From assembly GCF_030704535.1 (NCBI RefSeq), contig NC_081815.1, forward strand, positions 19,180,001-19,244,000: 64,000 nucleotides of DNA, in the 5' to 3' direction. Positions 1-12,700 of this stretch are shown piece by piece. Within the stretch, counting starts at the first letter, position 1. Every line of letters begins with the position of its first letter. The notes below the pieces were generated by a model that worked only from the letters and a program-made list of their open reading frames with translations, was not told the origin of the DNA and did no database searches. The position numbers and the translations under genes were made by a program. This DNA is from Vitis vinifera (taxonomy: Eukaryota; Streptophyta; Magnoliopsida; Vitales; Vitaceae).

Positions 1-168
1 AAGAGTGAGAAGCTCTCCATTGTTGAGTATCTTAGCACGCCCGTCTCCCCAAGTGATGTCAAAGTCTTGGTAGAAGTTACCTGCTGAGGCAGCCATTAAG
101 AAGCTCGCCACTACAGAGATTAGCAGGGCTGTTGAAACAACTGAAAAAGAAGAATAGATGGGTGCCAT
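1..168 (-). CDS. XTH: XTH gene, exon 1 only (cut by window edge), MAPI type
   Basis: This is the 5' end of an XTH gene whose remainder lies beyond the window start. The start codon is the complement of 166-168. The product begins MAPIYSS, then has a hydrophobic signal peptide of about 28 residues ending near SAG, then [20 protein letters not shown], the usual start of the mature XTH. It matches exon 1 of the gene at 50349 and that of the gene at 4981. A TATA box (complement of 257-262) lies about 90 bases upstream. Whether the rest of the gene is intact cannot be seen. It is the last member of the left, minus-strand arm, and its mirror partner near 56298 is truncated. Confidence 0.9.
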   Translation of the reverse strand, partial: MAPIYSSFSVVSTALLISVVASFLMAASAGNFYQDFDITWGDGRAKILNNGELLTL

Positions 169-735
169 TGGCGGATACGCTGTATGGTTGGTCAGAGGTG
201 TTTGAAGAGAAGAAGTTTGAATTTAGTGACTTGAAATTGATCTCTCAGAGCTCCAATTTATACTTGGTGGGAGAGATATAGTGAGATTGAGAGGGTACTG
301 CTGGGAAGGTTCAAAGTGGGAGAACAAAGAATGAGTTGTATACAGATGGCAGTGACAACCATATCTACAAATGGGCTTCCACCTCCCCCCTAATACTTTT
401 TAAATCATCAGAATCACACGGTTTTGCAATAGAAAAGTATTCAGGAAGTACCATAGTTTTTAACTTCTGCCGCGTCTACCTGTCTCCCCCCCACCTCCCC
501 CACCTCCCCCCAAAATTGCTTTTGTCCGTTTCCAATATATCAAACAGTTCAACAAAAAACAGCTCTCCAGTGTAAAAATGTGCTGGACCAGAGCTTCCTA
601 CATACATCACTCCACCCACTGTCTTTCTATGTCTAGAAATCCTAAATGCCAAAACAGGGAGAGAAAGATAAGTAGCACCTGCCCAAGCCATCATCATGCC
701 CAGTTGTAATAAAAAACAGCCCACCGTCTTTCGAA
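169..735 (-). promoter_or_regulatory. Promoter region of the MAPI-type XTH at the window edge
   Basis: A TATA box is visible as TTTATA at 257-262 (TATAAA on the minus strand). A conserved block at about 570-730, containing TGTGCTGGACCAGAGCTTCC, recurs upstream of every MAPI-type copy: near 6570 in the same orientation, and near 49.0, 49.85, 55.8 and 63.95 kb inverted. The conservation suggests a shared regulatory module, but no particular factor site can be named. Confidence 0.6.
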
Positions 736-1146
736 GTGCTTTTATTGGAAACGTTCTTTCTAAAAGTACTTTTTGGGAAAATCACATGAAAATGATTTTT
801 TAATTTTTTAAAAGTGATTTCTAAATTTTATCAAATATTTTATTTTTTTCAAAAATACTTTTAAATTAGAAATAATATTTAAAAATATTATCAAACATAC
901 ACTTTAAGTTTTGACACTACATCTTTTTTTTTTTTTTTAGAATATTGCTATCTTTTATAATTAACTACCATCTTTTATATTTTAGAGTATTAACTTTTTA
1001 TTATATCTATTGTTTTTAGATTTATAAGTCATTATGTACAAGTACTATATGATACAAATATAATATTTTTTATAAATTAATAAATATTTATTTATCAATA
1101 AATTAATAAATTATTCATTTATAAGTAAATCAACAATTTATTAAGA
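736..1146. other. AT-rich spacer mirrored at about 55.02-55.55 kb
   Basis: No gene is visible. The stretch from about 900 to 1140 is recognisably the reverse complement of the spacer at about 55.02-55.3 kb; for example ATTATTCATTTATAAGTAAA here corresponds to a near match there. This fixes the two arms as an inverted duplication that includes non-coding DNA. Confidence 0.6.
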
Positions 1147-1455
1147 TTATGTTTGGTTTTTGGAAAATACTAAGGAAAGAAAAAAAATGTAAAGGAAAAT
1201 AATTTTTTCATGTTTGATTGTCTTATAAAAAATATAAAAGAAAATCAAATATAATTAAAACTAATTAAAAACTTATATATTTTTAAATTATTTAATTTTT
1301 ATATTGATGAGTTAAAATAAATAAAATGAGTTTGAAGTAACAAAAAAATAATTTATCAACTTTTAATTTATTTTTTTATTTTTATTCACTTTTTCTTTCC
1401 TTTTACTTTTTCTTTGTATTTTCTTTCCCGTTTTCTTCAAATTTTATGGAACCAG
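1147..1455. mobile_element. MITE-like element, copy 1 of a 310-345 bp family
   Basis: An AT-rich non-coding repeat starts near TATGTTTGGTTTTTGG and ends near TTATGGAACCA, which are imperfect inverted termini. Its interior closely matches 43013-43331 and 60059-60402, including the shared core TTATATTGATGAGTTAAAAT. It carries no transposase. The mirrored spacer near 55.0 kb lacks it, so it probably inserted after the two arms were formed. Superfamily not assigned. Confidence 0.65.
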
Positions 1456-2148
1456 GTGATAATTTTTCTTGGTCTCAAGAATAGGGTTCTTATTGAAGTT
1501 TTAAAAAGCATACTACAAAATTCACAGGTGGCTTAGTATTCATGAATCATATCTCTTGTAATAGTAACTAATAATCAATCTATCTTTCATCAGAGAGTGA
1601 ATCAGACTCAAAAGCCAGTGAGGGAAATGATTGCTTTTATGGCCAATTAACTATAGGGATCATGGATTTGGGGGAGAAGGTTTCATTTAGGTTAATTTGA
1701 AACATTGGTGATTTTTGATTTGTTTGTTTGCCGCCTTCATCATGCATGGAGCATTTTGAATGATTCAGTGCATAGTTTTGGTGACTCTTAACTGAAGTTT
1801 CTTGCTGTTTGTGATTGAAGTGGAAAGAAATTAAGATTATTTACTCTTTAAATTTGGTGTAAGGCCCAATCCATATCTGTCAGAAGTTAAAGAACAAGCA
1901 GAAACAGAGAAAGGGCTAGAAGTTACATTGACAATGGTTCATCTCCTCAGTTATTTTCAACAATTTTCTTTTCTTTGTCATTCGTAAAGAATATTTTATT
2001 ATTTGTATTGTGCCATATATTACAATGTAAACAATATAATATTTCTGCTGTTGTAATAGCAACTAAAATGATAAAGAATGAAAGAATAGAAATGAAGAAA
2101 ATTTCAAAAGCAAACTATCTGATTGAATGGGCTTAGGTTCCATTCCTT
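1456..2148. other. 3' flank of the XTH at 2149, conserved among MASPS-type copies
   Basis: No coding gene is supported. The segment at about 1525-1950, read on the minus strand, matches the DNA downstream of the XTH genes at 46659 (about 47.9-48.8 kb), 53525 (54.75-54.99 kb) and 61704 (62.9-63.7 kb). A shared landmark is GCCGCCTTCATCATGCATGG. It probably includes the 3' untranslated region and was carried along with the duplicated units. Confidence 0.55.
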
Positions 2149-3242
2149 CTAAGACAAGGTGGTGGCAGTGCATTCAGGAGGAAGGCCTTGTGGGAATCGC
2201 TTTGTATCTGTGCAGTAATTGTAGATCATGTAATTCTTCTGTACCCATTTCATTCTCTCTTGGCTTGTGGAATCTAGCTCTTGTGAGTACCACTGACCAC
2301 TGGTGGAGGTAGAAGAGGGAGTAGTTGAACTGCAAGAAGATGCTCCAGAAGACCAAATGCAAGCATCTGCATTGAAGTTCCTATAGGAAGCAGTGAAGGG
2401 GGCTTGGCTCCAGTCTGTCTTGACCAGCCCACCTCTTGTTGCCCAGTCATCAGCATTCCAGAGGCTGGAGTATATCCTCATGGGCTGGTTCTTGGGATAT
2501 GAAACACCTATGGACTCAGAGTTCTTGAACTCTCTGATGGGGGTGCCGTCCACTGAGAAGCTGAAACAGAGATACCCCAGATGATTGAGCCAATTAAGAA
2601 ACCAAAAAAAAAAAAAAAACATAAACCAGATTTCACTATTGGGGATTAATTACTGTACTACTTACATAATCCGCTGGGGGTTCCAAAGGATGGAATAGGT
2701 GTGGAAATCAGCAGTTGGGTCAAACCAGAGGTAGAATTGCTGCTCTCTGTTGCCCTTGCCCTGGCTGAACACATTAGTGTGAAGAATGTATGGATCACCA
2801 CTGAGATTCCCCAAGAATTCGAAGTCTATCTCATCATGGGTTGGCCCTTGTGAAGATAGCTGCAATTACACAAACCAGAATGGTGATTTGTGAGTCAGGA
2901 GAAGATGAAACCAAGAAAGCATTTGATGGAAAAGCACTTGGTAAAGAGGAGGCTTACATAGTAGGCAGTGACAGTGCCAGCTGAGTTACCAGGCACAAGC
3001 TTCAGCTGCATATCAATCTTTCCAAACAGATACTCATTCTTGGACTGGAAGCCAGAGCCAGAGGTTTTGTCAAGGGAGAGAGTGAGAAGCTCTCCATTGT
3101 TGAGTATCTTGGCACGGCCATCACCCCAAGTGATTTCAAAATCCTGGTACAAGTTACCAACAGAAGCAACCACAAAGGAACCGAGCAGAAGAGAGACCAA
3201 GAACAACTTTGGTGAAAGATTCCAAGTAGAAGGAGAAGCCAT
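2149..3242 (-). CDS. XTH: Xyloglucan endotransglucosylase/hydrolase, MASPS type
   Basis: GH16 enzyme predicted to act in the cell wall, cutting xyloglucan and joining the new end to another xyloglucan chain (XET activity) or to water. Exons on the minus strand are 2958-3242, 2666-2859 and 2149-2560, with introns of 98 and 105 bp and GT-AG ends. They join in frame to 296 aa. Residues 1 to about 29 are a signal peptide (ends VVASVG before NLYQDF). The catalytic motif [10 protein letters not shown] is at 103-112, with nucleophile E105 and acid/base E109, followed at once by the N-glycosylation site NLS at 113-115. The C-terminal domain has the paired cysteines ([22 protein letters not shown]). 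Closest family: XTH22/23/25 (TCH4-like). Endotransglucosylase rather than hydrolase activity is inferred from the subgroup. TATA box is the complement of 3321-3326. Confidence 0.95.
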
Positions 3243-3560
3243 TGAATGTGAATTTAGAGACGAGAAATGGAAGTAGTTTTGAGCGTGGAAGTGAAGAGAA
3301 TGGCGTGGGTATGTGGGGGTTTTATAGTAGGTGTCGTGGGGGAAAGTGGAAGGAGATCGAGAAGAAGGTTCAGTCAGCAGCTGTACACGGTTGAAGATGT
3401 AAAGACAACAGTTGTCATCAAATAGCAAAACCCAGTTCATTTTCACGCGGATTTTGCATGGATTTAAAAGAGAAAAGTGCAGATCCACTTTCCCATTTCC
3501 CAAGCACCATTCATCGCTCATAACTAAAGCCACCACCGCCACTGAGTAAAAAACAAAAGC
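3243..3560 (-). promoter_or_regulatory. Conserved MASPS-type XTH promoter
   Basis: TATA box as TTTATA at 3321-3326 (TATAAAACCCCCACA on the minus strand). Further upstream are a CAGCTGCTGACTGAACCTTC-like block and a TTTGATGACAACTGTTGTCT block. The whole stretch matches 46341-46658 closely in inverted orientation, and 53290-53524 and 61440-61703 less closely. Confidence 0.65.
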
Positions 3561-4980
3561 GAATCAAACCCTTGAAACCGTGTCTCTCATTATTATTTTT
3601 CATCTCCAGTTGTATCCGAAAAAGAATCACCAAGCCCACAAATAAAGTCATAATAGTAGGAGCCAGTAACAGCCCAAAAGCTCTGTGCTTCGATGAAACC
3701 ACCATCTACTTGGTTTCCTGAAAAGAACTACTCACTGCCCTCTGCTCAACTAATTTTTAATTGTGATGGGTTGGCTTAGAGTTTAAATTTTAAAACTCAT
3801 GGATCAAGGGGTGGGCCATGTGCTTGAAGGCTTAAACCAACTGGTTACGATATTTCTTTTGGACAATGTTAGAATATCTTATACTAATGCGGTGTTTGTT
3901 TTTTTACTTAATTTTAAATAGAATCTTAATACTTAATAATGTTAAATATTAAATTATTTATTTTTATAGTATTTTATTTTTATTAAGTATTAAAAATTAA
4001 AAAAAAATCAATATATTATTTTTTTTATTTAAAAAAAACTACATATTTTTTATTTAGTAAAATGTTTATAATAAGTTATGAAAAAATAGAAAATCAAACA
4101 ACCTAAATTTTGAAAACAAATTACTTTTAGTAAAAAAAAAAAAAAAAAATACCACCTAAGTATCTTACTTCTTGAGCCATTATTTTGATGACGTTGACAT
4201 TGTTACAATTGCCAATAGCTTTTTATATGGTTCAAGTCAAACCAACAGGTCACAAATCAACACAATTTAAGCATTATTCAAAACTGTTTTAAGGATAGAT
4301 TTTCAAAACTCTTCTATAAAGAATAAAAATTTGTTTGAGAATTTAAAATATTTTTTTTATAACTTTCAATATTTTAAAAATAATTTATTTTTAATCATTA
4401 TTTATATTTGTATAATTATTTTTTAAAATAATTTTTGAAAAATAAGCCAAAACAATTGAAATAATTAAAAGATATTATTTGAAACCAATTTTTAGAAATA
4501 TAAAACTATCTTTTTTTAATATTTGGTTGTTAAACATGTTTTCCTCTTCTTTTTTTATTTTTATTTTTTTTTATCATGGAAACATAAAACCATTTTAAAA
4601 AGTAATTTCCAAATAATACCTAAATCTTGGGTGACAACATTATGTTTACTAATTTCGGTAGGGAAAGGAGGGCAGCTGTTGAAAAAGAGGTCATATTTTT
4701 TATTTTCCTTATTATTTTTCAAAACCAAATATAATGTAGAAACAATAGTATTGTGATTTCACTCTCTTCGTTACTTTGTGGGGTTCAACATTGAGGTTGA
4801 GATAATGATATACATGCCATTCATTGAGAAAGTAATCTTTGTTGTATTCATGTATTACATTGTCAACAATGTGGTGTTTCTGAAATTCTGATGGCAACAA
4901 AAACGATAAAGAATGAAAGAATATAATTTTGAAATTATAGAGGCAAACAACGAAGTGAATGGCCTTAGGTTCTGTTCCCT
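3561..4980. other. Intergenic, AT-rich
   Basis: About 1.4 kb between two minus-strand XTH genes. It holds poly-T/A tracts and low-complexity DNA, and I see no gene. The last 150 bases are the likely 3' untranslated region of the XTH at 4981. The corresponding spacer on the right arm (51.44-53.2 kb) is also AT-rich but poorly alignable by eye. Confidence 0.5.
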
Positions 4981-6072
4981 CTAGGACATGGTGGTGGCAG
5001 AGCATTCAGGAGGAAGGCCCTGTGGGAATCTCTTTGTGTCTGCGCAGTAATTGTAGATCATGTAATTCTTCTGCACCCATTTCATTCTCTCTTGGCTTGT
5101 GGAATCTAGCTCTTGTGAGTACCATCCCCCATTGGTGGAGGTAGAAGATGGAGAGGTTGAACTGCAAGAAGATGATCCAGAGGACCACAAACAAGCATTG
5201 GCATTGAAGTTCCTGTAGGAGGCTGTGAATGGTGCTTGGCTCCAGTCTGTCTTCACAAGCCCGCCTCTTGTTGCCCAGTCATCGGCATTCCAGAGACTGG
5301 AGTATATCCTCATGGGCTGGTTCTTCGGGTATGGGACACCTATGGATTCAGAGTTCTTGAACTCTCTGATGGGGGTGCCATCCACAGAGAAGCTGAAACA
5401 GAGATGCCCCAGATGAGCAAATCAATACGAAAACCCAAAAAACATAAACCAGATTGCAGTTTTGGAGATTAGGATAATAGTACTTACATAATGCGCTGGG
5501 GATTCCAGAGGATGGAATAGGTGTGGAAATCAGCAGTTGGGTCGAACCACAGGTAGAACTGCTGCTCTCTATTTCCCTTGCCTTGGCTGAACACATTAGT
5601 GTGGAGGATATAGGGGTCCCCACTGAGGTTCCCCAGGAATTCAAAGTCGATTTCATCATGGGTTGGCCCTTGTGAAGATAACTGCAATTACACACATACA
5701 TGAATGAGAACTACATACTAATCAGGAGAACATATCATCAAATGGAGGATGATGGGCAACAACTAATATGAATGGGGAACTTACATAGTAGGCTGTGACA
5801 GTGCCAGCAGAATTTCCAGGGACCAGTTTGAGCTGCATATCAATCTTGCCAAAGAGATACTCATTCTTGGACTGGAAACCAGATCCAGAGGGCTTGTCAA
5901 GGGAAAGAGTGAGAAGCTCTCCATTGTTGAGTATCTTACCACGTCCATCCCCCCAAGTGATATCAAAGTCTTGGTAGAAGTTACCTGCTGAGGCAGCCAT
6001 TAAGAAGCTCACCACTACAGACATTAGCAGGGCTGTTGAAACAGCTGAAGAAGAAGAACAGATGGGTGCCAT
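4981..6072 (-). CDS. XTH: Xyloglucan endotransglucosylase/hydrolase, MAPI type
   Basis: Exons on the minus strand are 5785-6072, 5488-5681 and 4981-5392; introns are 103 and 95 bp. The product is 297 aa: an [12 protein letters not shown] signal peptide ending near AASAG, a mature start [27 protein letters not shown] at 104-113 with catalytic E106 and E110, then NLS. Exon 2 encodes the same protein sequence as exon 2 of the gene at 2149 although roughly a tenth of its bases differ. Intron 1 is unrelated to intron 1 of the MASPS-type genes but similar to that of the gene at 50349. The small odd change is GRGKI where the paralogues have GRAKI. By order and flanks its mirror partner is the gene at 50349. 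TATA box is the complement of 6158-6163. Confidence 0.95.
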
Positions 6073-6840
6073 TGAGGGATATGCTGTATGGTTGGTAGGA
6101 GGTGTTTGAAGAGAAGTTTGATTTCAGTGAATTGAAATTGATCACTCTCAGCTCAGATTTATACTAATGGTGGAGAGAGAGGGGTTACTGCTGGGAAGGT
6201 TCAAAGTTGGAGAGCCAAAAAATGAGTTGTATACAGGTGGCAGTGGCAACCCCATCTGCAAATGGGCCTCCTTCATCAGTACTCATAATACAACCAAAAC
6301 TACCTTCCTTCTGATATTTTTGAAATCGTCACAATCACACGGTATCACAATAGAAAAGTAAGCAGCAAATATCATTGCTTTTAACCTCTGCCCTGTCCCC
6401 CAACCAGGTTTGGAATCCTTTCCAGTATATCTAAGTTGTTAACAGCTTAACAAAAGCTTGTCGTGATCAATTGGTGTTGATCATTACTTAATTCCAATCA
6501 TTTTCTTTTGACTGTAGTAAAGCTTTTGGCTTAAGATCCAGACCACAAAAGGGCATTTCAGTAACAATGTGCTGGACCACAGCTTCCCTCAGCCATTTGT
6601 CATAATGTGAAAGATCCTAAATGCCAACAGGGGAGAGAAAGACAAATAGCACCTCTCCAAGCCACCATCGCTGCCAGTTGGTAATTGCAAGCGCAACAAT
6701 CAGACAACAAACAAACACTGATAGCACAAGCCGAGTTACAGCCCGAAAAAGGCAGGTGATTCTCATGGCTTCAAATGCAGTTTACTTCTTATTATTTGCA
6801 CTGAATTAAGAGCAAGAAAAAAGAAAGAAAAATGCCAAAC
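6073..6840 (-). promoter_or_regulatory. Upstream region of the MAPI-type XTH at 4981
   Basis: TATA box at 6158-6163 (complement). The stretch at about 6550-6840, with GCACAAGCCGAGTTACAGCC and nearby landmarks, is the inverted counterpart of about 49565-49900, upstream of the gene at 50349. The inverted homology therefore reaches at least 6.8 kb on this side. Confidence 0.6.
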
Positions 6841-6990
6841 ATCACACAACAATGTATTCATTTCTGATATTTTATTATATATATATATATTGTCTATATA
6901 TATATATACATTGTAACACTGATTTTTGTGGAGTTTTTTAGTGGAAACTAAGATGAGGAACAAGGAAAGAATAAAACCATGGGTCGGCTT

Positions 6991-8044
6991 TTAAGTTACC
7001 ATGCATTCTGTAGGAAGGCCCTGGGAGAACCGCTCTGCATCAGTGCAGTAGTTGTAAATCATGTAGTTGTCCTCGACCCATTTCATCTTCTGCTGGTCTG
7101 TGGAATCAAGCACTTGTGAGAGCCATGGAGGAGAGTCCCAACTGCAAGAAGATGTTCCAGAATACAATATACAAGCATCAGCATTGAAGCTCCTATAGGA
7201 AGCCACGAAAGGAGCTTGGCTCCAGTTAGTTTTGACAAGGCCTCCTCTTGTTGCCCAGTCATCTGCATTCCATAAACTGGAGTATATCCGCATGGGCTGG
7301 CTCTTTGGGAAGAGAACACCAGCTGACTCCAAGTTCTTGAACTCCCTGATGGGGATGCCATCAACCCAGAAGCTGAAATGGACAGAAAACAAGCCAGTAC
7401 ATTGATTTAGATCGATTTGGATCATGCAAAAGGAAAGCGAAAATGCTGAAAGTATCCCGGTTTCTACTCACACCACGCATTGTGGATTCCAGAGGATGGA
7501 GTAGTTGTGGAAATCAGCAGTTGGGTCGAACCAGAGGTAGAATTGCTTCTCTCTTTTTCCCTGGCCTTGGATGTACACATTGGTGTGAAGAATGTAAGGA
7601 TCACCACTGAGGTTCCCCAAGAATTCAAAGTCTATTTCATCATGAGTCTCCCACTCTTTTGAAGACAACTGAAACCATCCACACATTCACACATAGAGAA
7701 CTAAATATCACGTCTAGCCTTCAAGAAATTAAAACTGGACACAAGGGAGGAGGGCTTACGTAATAGGCAGTTACAGTGCCAGCAGAGTTTCCAGGGACTA
7801 ACTTGATCTGCATAGCAATCTTCCCAAACAGATACTCATTCTTGGACTGAAAACCCGAGCCGGAGGCCTTGTCAAGAGAGAGAGTAAGAAGCTCCCCATT
7901 GTTGAGTATCTTAGCACGCCCATCCCCCCAAGTGATATCAAAGTCTTGGTAGAAGTTACCTGCTGAGGCAGCAGCCAAGAAGCTGATGATTAAAGACACT
8001 TGTAGGCCTGCTAAACCGCGTCTAAAAGAACAGAAAGCAGCCAT
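6991..8044 (-). CDS. XTH: Diverged xyloglucan endotransglucosylase/hydrolase
   Basis: Exons on the minus strand are 7760-8044, 7472-7668 and 6991-7372; introns are 91 and 99 bp. They join to 287 aa. Signal peptide at about 1-28 ([13 protein letters not shown] to AASAG). Exon 2 is one codon longer than in all other copies, reading [18 protein letters not shown]. Catalytic E106 and E110 and the following NLS are kept. The protein has [10 protein letters not shown] where most copies have [17 protein letters not shown] instead of DWSQAPF, and a shorter variable loop before the C-terminal cysteines. Exon 2 ends at a GTGAGT donor. It sits beside the left arm but has no visible mirror copy on the right, and it looks like an older, separate paralogue. 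Function as for the family; acceptor or substrate preference may differ. Confidence 0.93.
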
Positions 8045-9397
8045 TGAATCGATATTTGATTGAGCTCTATGAGCTAGAACTTATATAGAGGGTGAAGATA
8101 TACAAAGTTTTGGAAAAGAACAGTGATTCCATCATTCATGAGGATTGCTGATCATTCCATTTTGATGAACACAGGTTGTGGCAGTGCAGTCACGCATTGA
8201 ACTGCCTGATTTTCTGCTCAGTTACAGAATAAAACACCATTCACACACTTCTGCAGCATTGCTTCTTCCACCTTCCCATCAGTTACCAAGTTTTATAGGG
8301 CTGCTTTCTCAACAAATTTGATATGTATCAGGCAAGCATGCCTTCACAAAAATGCCATCCTCTTACTTTGTCAACCAAACAACAATGTGATGATCAGTTG
8401 CATTACACTAACCTACAAGAAAGAAATATATGCCCCATTTGGCAATGTTAATGTTTTTTCAAAACAGTTCTCAAGAGATTGTCTAGTCAACGGTTTTTAA
8501 AAACAGTTGTCATTATTTTCAAACTGTGCACTTCTATATTGGAACAGTACTTTAGTGAAGATATCTTGCTTTTATGTCCAATACAAAAGCCTTTAAAATA
8601 TTTTCCTCCACTGTTTCTTAAAACACACACAAAAAATAAAATAAAATCTCATTGTTCTTACTTTAAAGAGTAAAAAAATATTTGTAAAAACTGTTTTTCA
8701 ATAGACCTATATGAAGCCGGAAATTCAAGATTGCTAAAAGTGTAGTTTAGTATATCATATTGTTTATACCCCGATCACAGTTTGAAATAAGGTTGGGTAG
8801 ACCAAGGAAGGTGCTCATAGATTAGGCTGATTGTAAATCAGGATGCTCATAGATCAGACTGATTGTATTCACATTCTAATCACTTTTTTCATATCTTGGT
8901 TATCTTATTCACAGCTAATCACTTTCCTCGTGTCCTGCTTGTGTTTTTTCTACTTTAACCATATTCTTTTTTTATGCCTGTCTAAATTAATGAGATTGAT
9001 ACAGAAATGGTATGCAAAAGGTGTTTGCTTGATATGAAAGATGACCAACAAAAATTCCATATACAGCTAATATCATGAGTTTGCATGTAGAAACTTTGAA
9101 TATAAACAGAATGATAACTTTGGTTCTCTCTCTCTCAAATTCAATTCATTGCCTATGTTGTTGGCCTTCTGCTAGTCTTTAACCAAGACTCTCCTAACCT
9201 TTCAAGCCACAAGTTTTTCATTTGATTTTAGTTTTGGGATTGAGAATTTCTTTTTATAAAAAATTATAATTTCTTGTTATTCTTGGAATCCCCAATTTAA
9301 TCTTTTTGAAATCCCTATATTTTTTTTGCCTGCTATCCTCAAGTTCTGAATGATGTGTTTGTTTCCATAGAAACTATGATAGAAAAGTAATTGATAT
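8045..9397. other. Intergenic between XTH 6991 and the young copia element
   Basis: A TATATAAG-like box on the minus strand (near 8080-8087) probably serves the gene at 6991. Otherwise no gene or recognisable repeat. A short imperfect repeat of GCTCATAGATTAGGCTGATT occurs at about 8813-8866. Short open frames here show no family motifs. Confidence 0.4.
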
Positions 9398-9700
9398 TGT
9401 TGATATATGGCACAAGAACAGGGCAGAAATTTATGACAACAAAGGAAAAACTTGGTATCTGGAAGTATATTTTTATTCATTGCATTGCTCTTTATATAGA
9501 GCTGAAACATAACAGAAAGTCAAGAGAATTTGCTAATTTCTAGCCATGTCTAACCAATTCCTAATATCAAGCCAAAACAAAATATATATATATATATATA
9601 TATATCCAGAAAATATTCCTAAAGACTTGGTCTATTGACCAATTATTCAGCAACTTTTTGTTTGCCCATAACTGTAGCAACTAAAGGCACGTTTCCAACA
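9398..9700 (-). repeat. 3' LTR of the young copia element
   Basis: 303 bp, TG...CA ends, nearly identical to 13647-13941. It contains a (TA)n tract that is longer here than in the partner LTR. Confidence 0.95.
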
Positions 9701-12700
9701 CTCCTTCTTGCCTTAGTAGCTGCAAAGGCCTATTTTACCTCTTAAGGTTTCAAATCTAGCTTTTGGTAGAGCCTTGGTTAACACATCTGCAATTTGATCC
9801 TCAGTCTTGCAATAAAGCAGTTTAACTTCACCATCCTTTTGTTCTTCTCTTAAGTGATACAACTTGATCTTGAAATGCTTAGTCTTGCCATGAAAAACAG
9901 AATCATTTGAAATTGCAATTGCAGCTTGGTTATCTACATGAATCTGTGTTGGCTCATTTTGCTTCATGTGTAGATCTGCAAGTATTTTTCTGATCCAAAT
10001 TGCTTGATTTACAGTAGCATTGGCTGCTACATATTCTGCCTCTGCTGTACTTTGAGCTATCACATCTTGCTTCTTTGAGGACCATGAAAAAATTCCGGAT
10101 CCAAAGTTGAAACAAAATCCTGTTGTACTTCTCATGTCATCAATAGAACCTGCCCAATCACTATCAGAATAACCATGAAGTTTAAAATTCTGACAGTAAG
10201 AATATTTAATGCCATAATTTGTTGTGCCCTTGATATATCTTACAATCCTTTTGGCAGCTTGAAAATGCACTTCACTGGCACAATGCATGAATCTTGAAAG
10301 CAAGCTTACTGAAAACATTATGTCTGGTCTGGTGGCTGTAAGATACATCAAGCAACCAATCAGACTCCTATATTGGCTTTCATCCACTTTTTCTGTTCCA
10401 TCATCTTTGCTAAATTTCTCCTTCTGATTCATTGGTGTGCTGGTCCTTTTGCAATCATCCATGTGAAATTTGTTAAGAATTTCCTTTGCATACTTCTTTT
10501 GGCTTATGAAGACTCCATCATGATCTTGCTTCACCTCCATACCCAGAAAATAGGACATCAAGCCAAGGTCTGTCATCTCAAATACTTTGAGCATTTCAGC
10601 TTTAAACTCTTTTACCAGTTTCTCATTGCTACCTGTTACAAGCAGATCATCAACATAAACAGAAACTACAATTAAGTTAGCATCTGTTCCTTTTACATAT
10701 AATGTAGCTTCACTTGGACTTTTAACAAATCCAAGACTTTGAAGATGTTCATCAATCCTACTGTACCAGGCCCTGGGAGCCTGTTTAAGACCATATAAGG
10801 CCTTCTTCAACAAGTAGACCTTCTCCTCCTGTCCCTTGACTTGGAATCCCTCGGGCTGCTCTACATAAATTTCCTCTTGAAGATAACCATTTAAAAAAGC
10901 AGATTTTACATCCAACTGGTAAGTTTTCCATCCCTTTTGTGCTGTCAAAGCAAGCAACATTCTGATTGTATCCAAGCGTGCTACTCGAGCAAAAGTTTCT
11001 GAGAAATCCACTCCAAACACTTGACTATACCCCTTCACAACTAATCTGGCTTTGTATTTATTTACAGAACCATCTGCATTAAGTTTGGTTCTATAAACCC
11101 ATTTGACTCCAATGACCTTTCTGTGTTGAGGTCTGTCCACCAACTCCCAGGTGTCATTCTTTTCAATCATTCTAAGCTCCTCTTTCATTGCTTCAATCCA
11201 CTTGTCATCCTTCTCTGCCTCTTCAAATTCTGCAGGCTCAAAAACAGCAACATTGTTTCTTTCATAAACATCAGATAAGGACCTTATACCTCTAACTGGG
11301 ACATCATCTATGTCTTCATCAAAATATTGTGGAACCTTTGGCAGTTGCATCTTTATTGACTCCTCCCAGTTCCATTGTCTATCCTCCATGAACTTGACAT
11401 CTCTACTTACAAGAATTTTTCCATTTTGTGGTTGGAAAATTCTGTAAGCCTTGGAAGAGTTGCTATATCCAATGAAAACTCCTGGTTCTGCCTTCTTATC
11501 AAGTTTGTCTCTTTTCACCTGTGGCACATAAGAAAAACAGAGACAACCAAAAGTTCTTAAATTCTTCAAATCTGGTTTATAACCAAACCAGGCTTCAAAT
11601 GGAGTTTTTTTCTGCAAAACTCTAGTTGGCAGCCTATTCAGCAAAAAAACTGCAGTGTTTGCAGCCTCTGCCCACAATTTTTTTGGCAACTCCTTCTCAT
11701 GTAGCATACACCTTGTCATCTCCATAATACTTCGATTTTTTCTCTCACTTACTCCATTCTATTGTGGAGTGTAAGGTGTTGTGAGTTGGTGCTCTATACT
11801 GGCTTCTTCACAGAATTTATCAAAAATTTCATTTGTGTATTCTTTCCCATTATCTGACCTTATCTTCTGCATCCTGCAACTGCTTTGATTCTCCACCCAT
11901 GCTTTATATTTCCAAAATACATTAGCAACCTCAGATTTGGATTTGAGGAAATAAATCCAACAAAATCTGGTATAATCATCAATAAATGCAATGTAGTACT
12001 TACTACCATTTAAAGATGGTGTTTTCTGAGGTCCTCCAACATCTGTGTGTACCAGTTGCAGCTTGTGCATTGCTCTCCATGCTGTTTGAGGGAAGGGTCT
12101 TCTAGTTTGCTTGCCATATTGACAAGCCACACAATCAGCTAGCTTGTCTTCCAACAATGGCACACCTTTCACCAAATTCTGTTTCTGCATATATAGAAGT
12201 CCAACATGGTGGAAATGCCCAAGCCTTCTGTGCCATAATTCTGCATTGCTTACAGTGCTTGAAAATGCTATTTGCTCATCCTCCATTAGATTTAGAGCAA
12301 AGCTTTTTGCTCTCATTTTCACTTTGAATACATCTCTACCTTTCGCGTCTTTGATCATGCACCATTTGTCTTCAAATATGACTTTGAAACCTTTTTCAAT
12401 CAGCTGCCCAACACTAAGCAAGTTTTGATCAATGTCAGGCACATATAGAACATCAGTAATATACTTCAAACCTGTTAAGCTTTCTATAGCCACAGTTCCT
12501 TTACCCTTAACTGAAATAAATTCACCATTTCCAGTTTTTACTTTGGAGATGATAGTTTTATCAAGCTCTTTAAAGAGCTCTTGGTCATTGGTCATGTGGT
12601 TTGTGCAGCCACTATCAATCAACCAGGAATCGCTAGAACTGTTACTTGTTGTGAAGCATGTTGCAACAAAAAGTTGCTCTTCTTGATGTTGCTCAGTAGA

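Noticed and set aside
2968-3276. Open frame of 102 codons on the plus strand opposite XTH exon 1
   Set aside because: Antisense shadow of the conserved exon 1; the same shadow recurs opposite every XTH copy.
4523-4756. 77-codon frame in AT-rich DNA
   Set aside because: Low-complexity F/Y/K-rich translation typical of chance in poly-T sequence.
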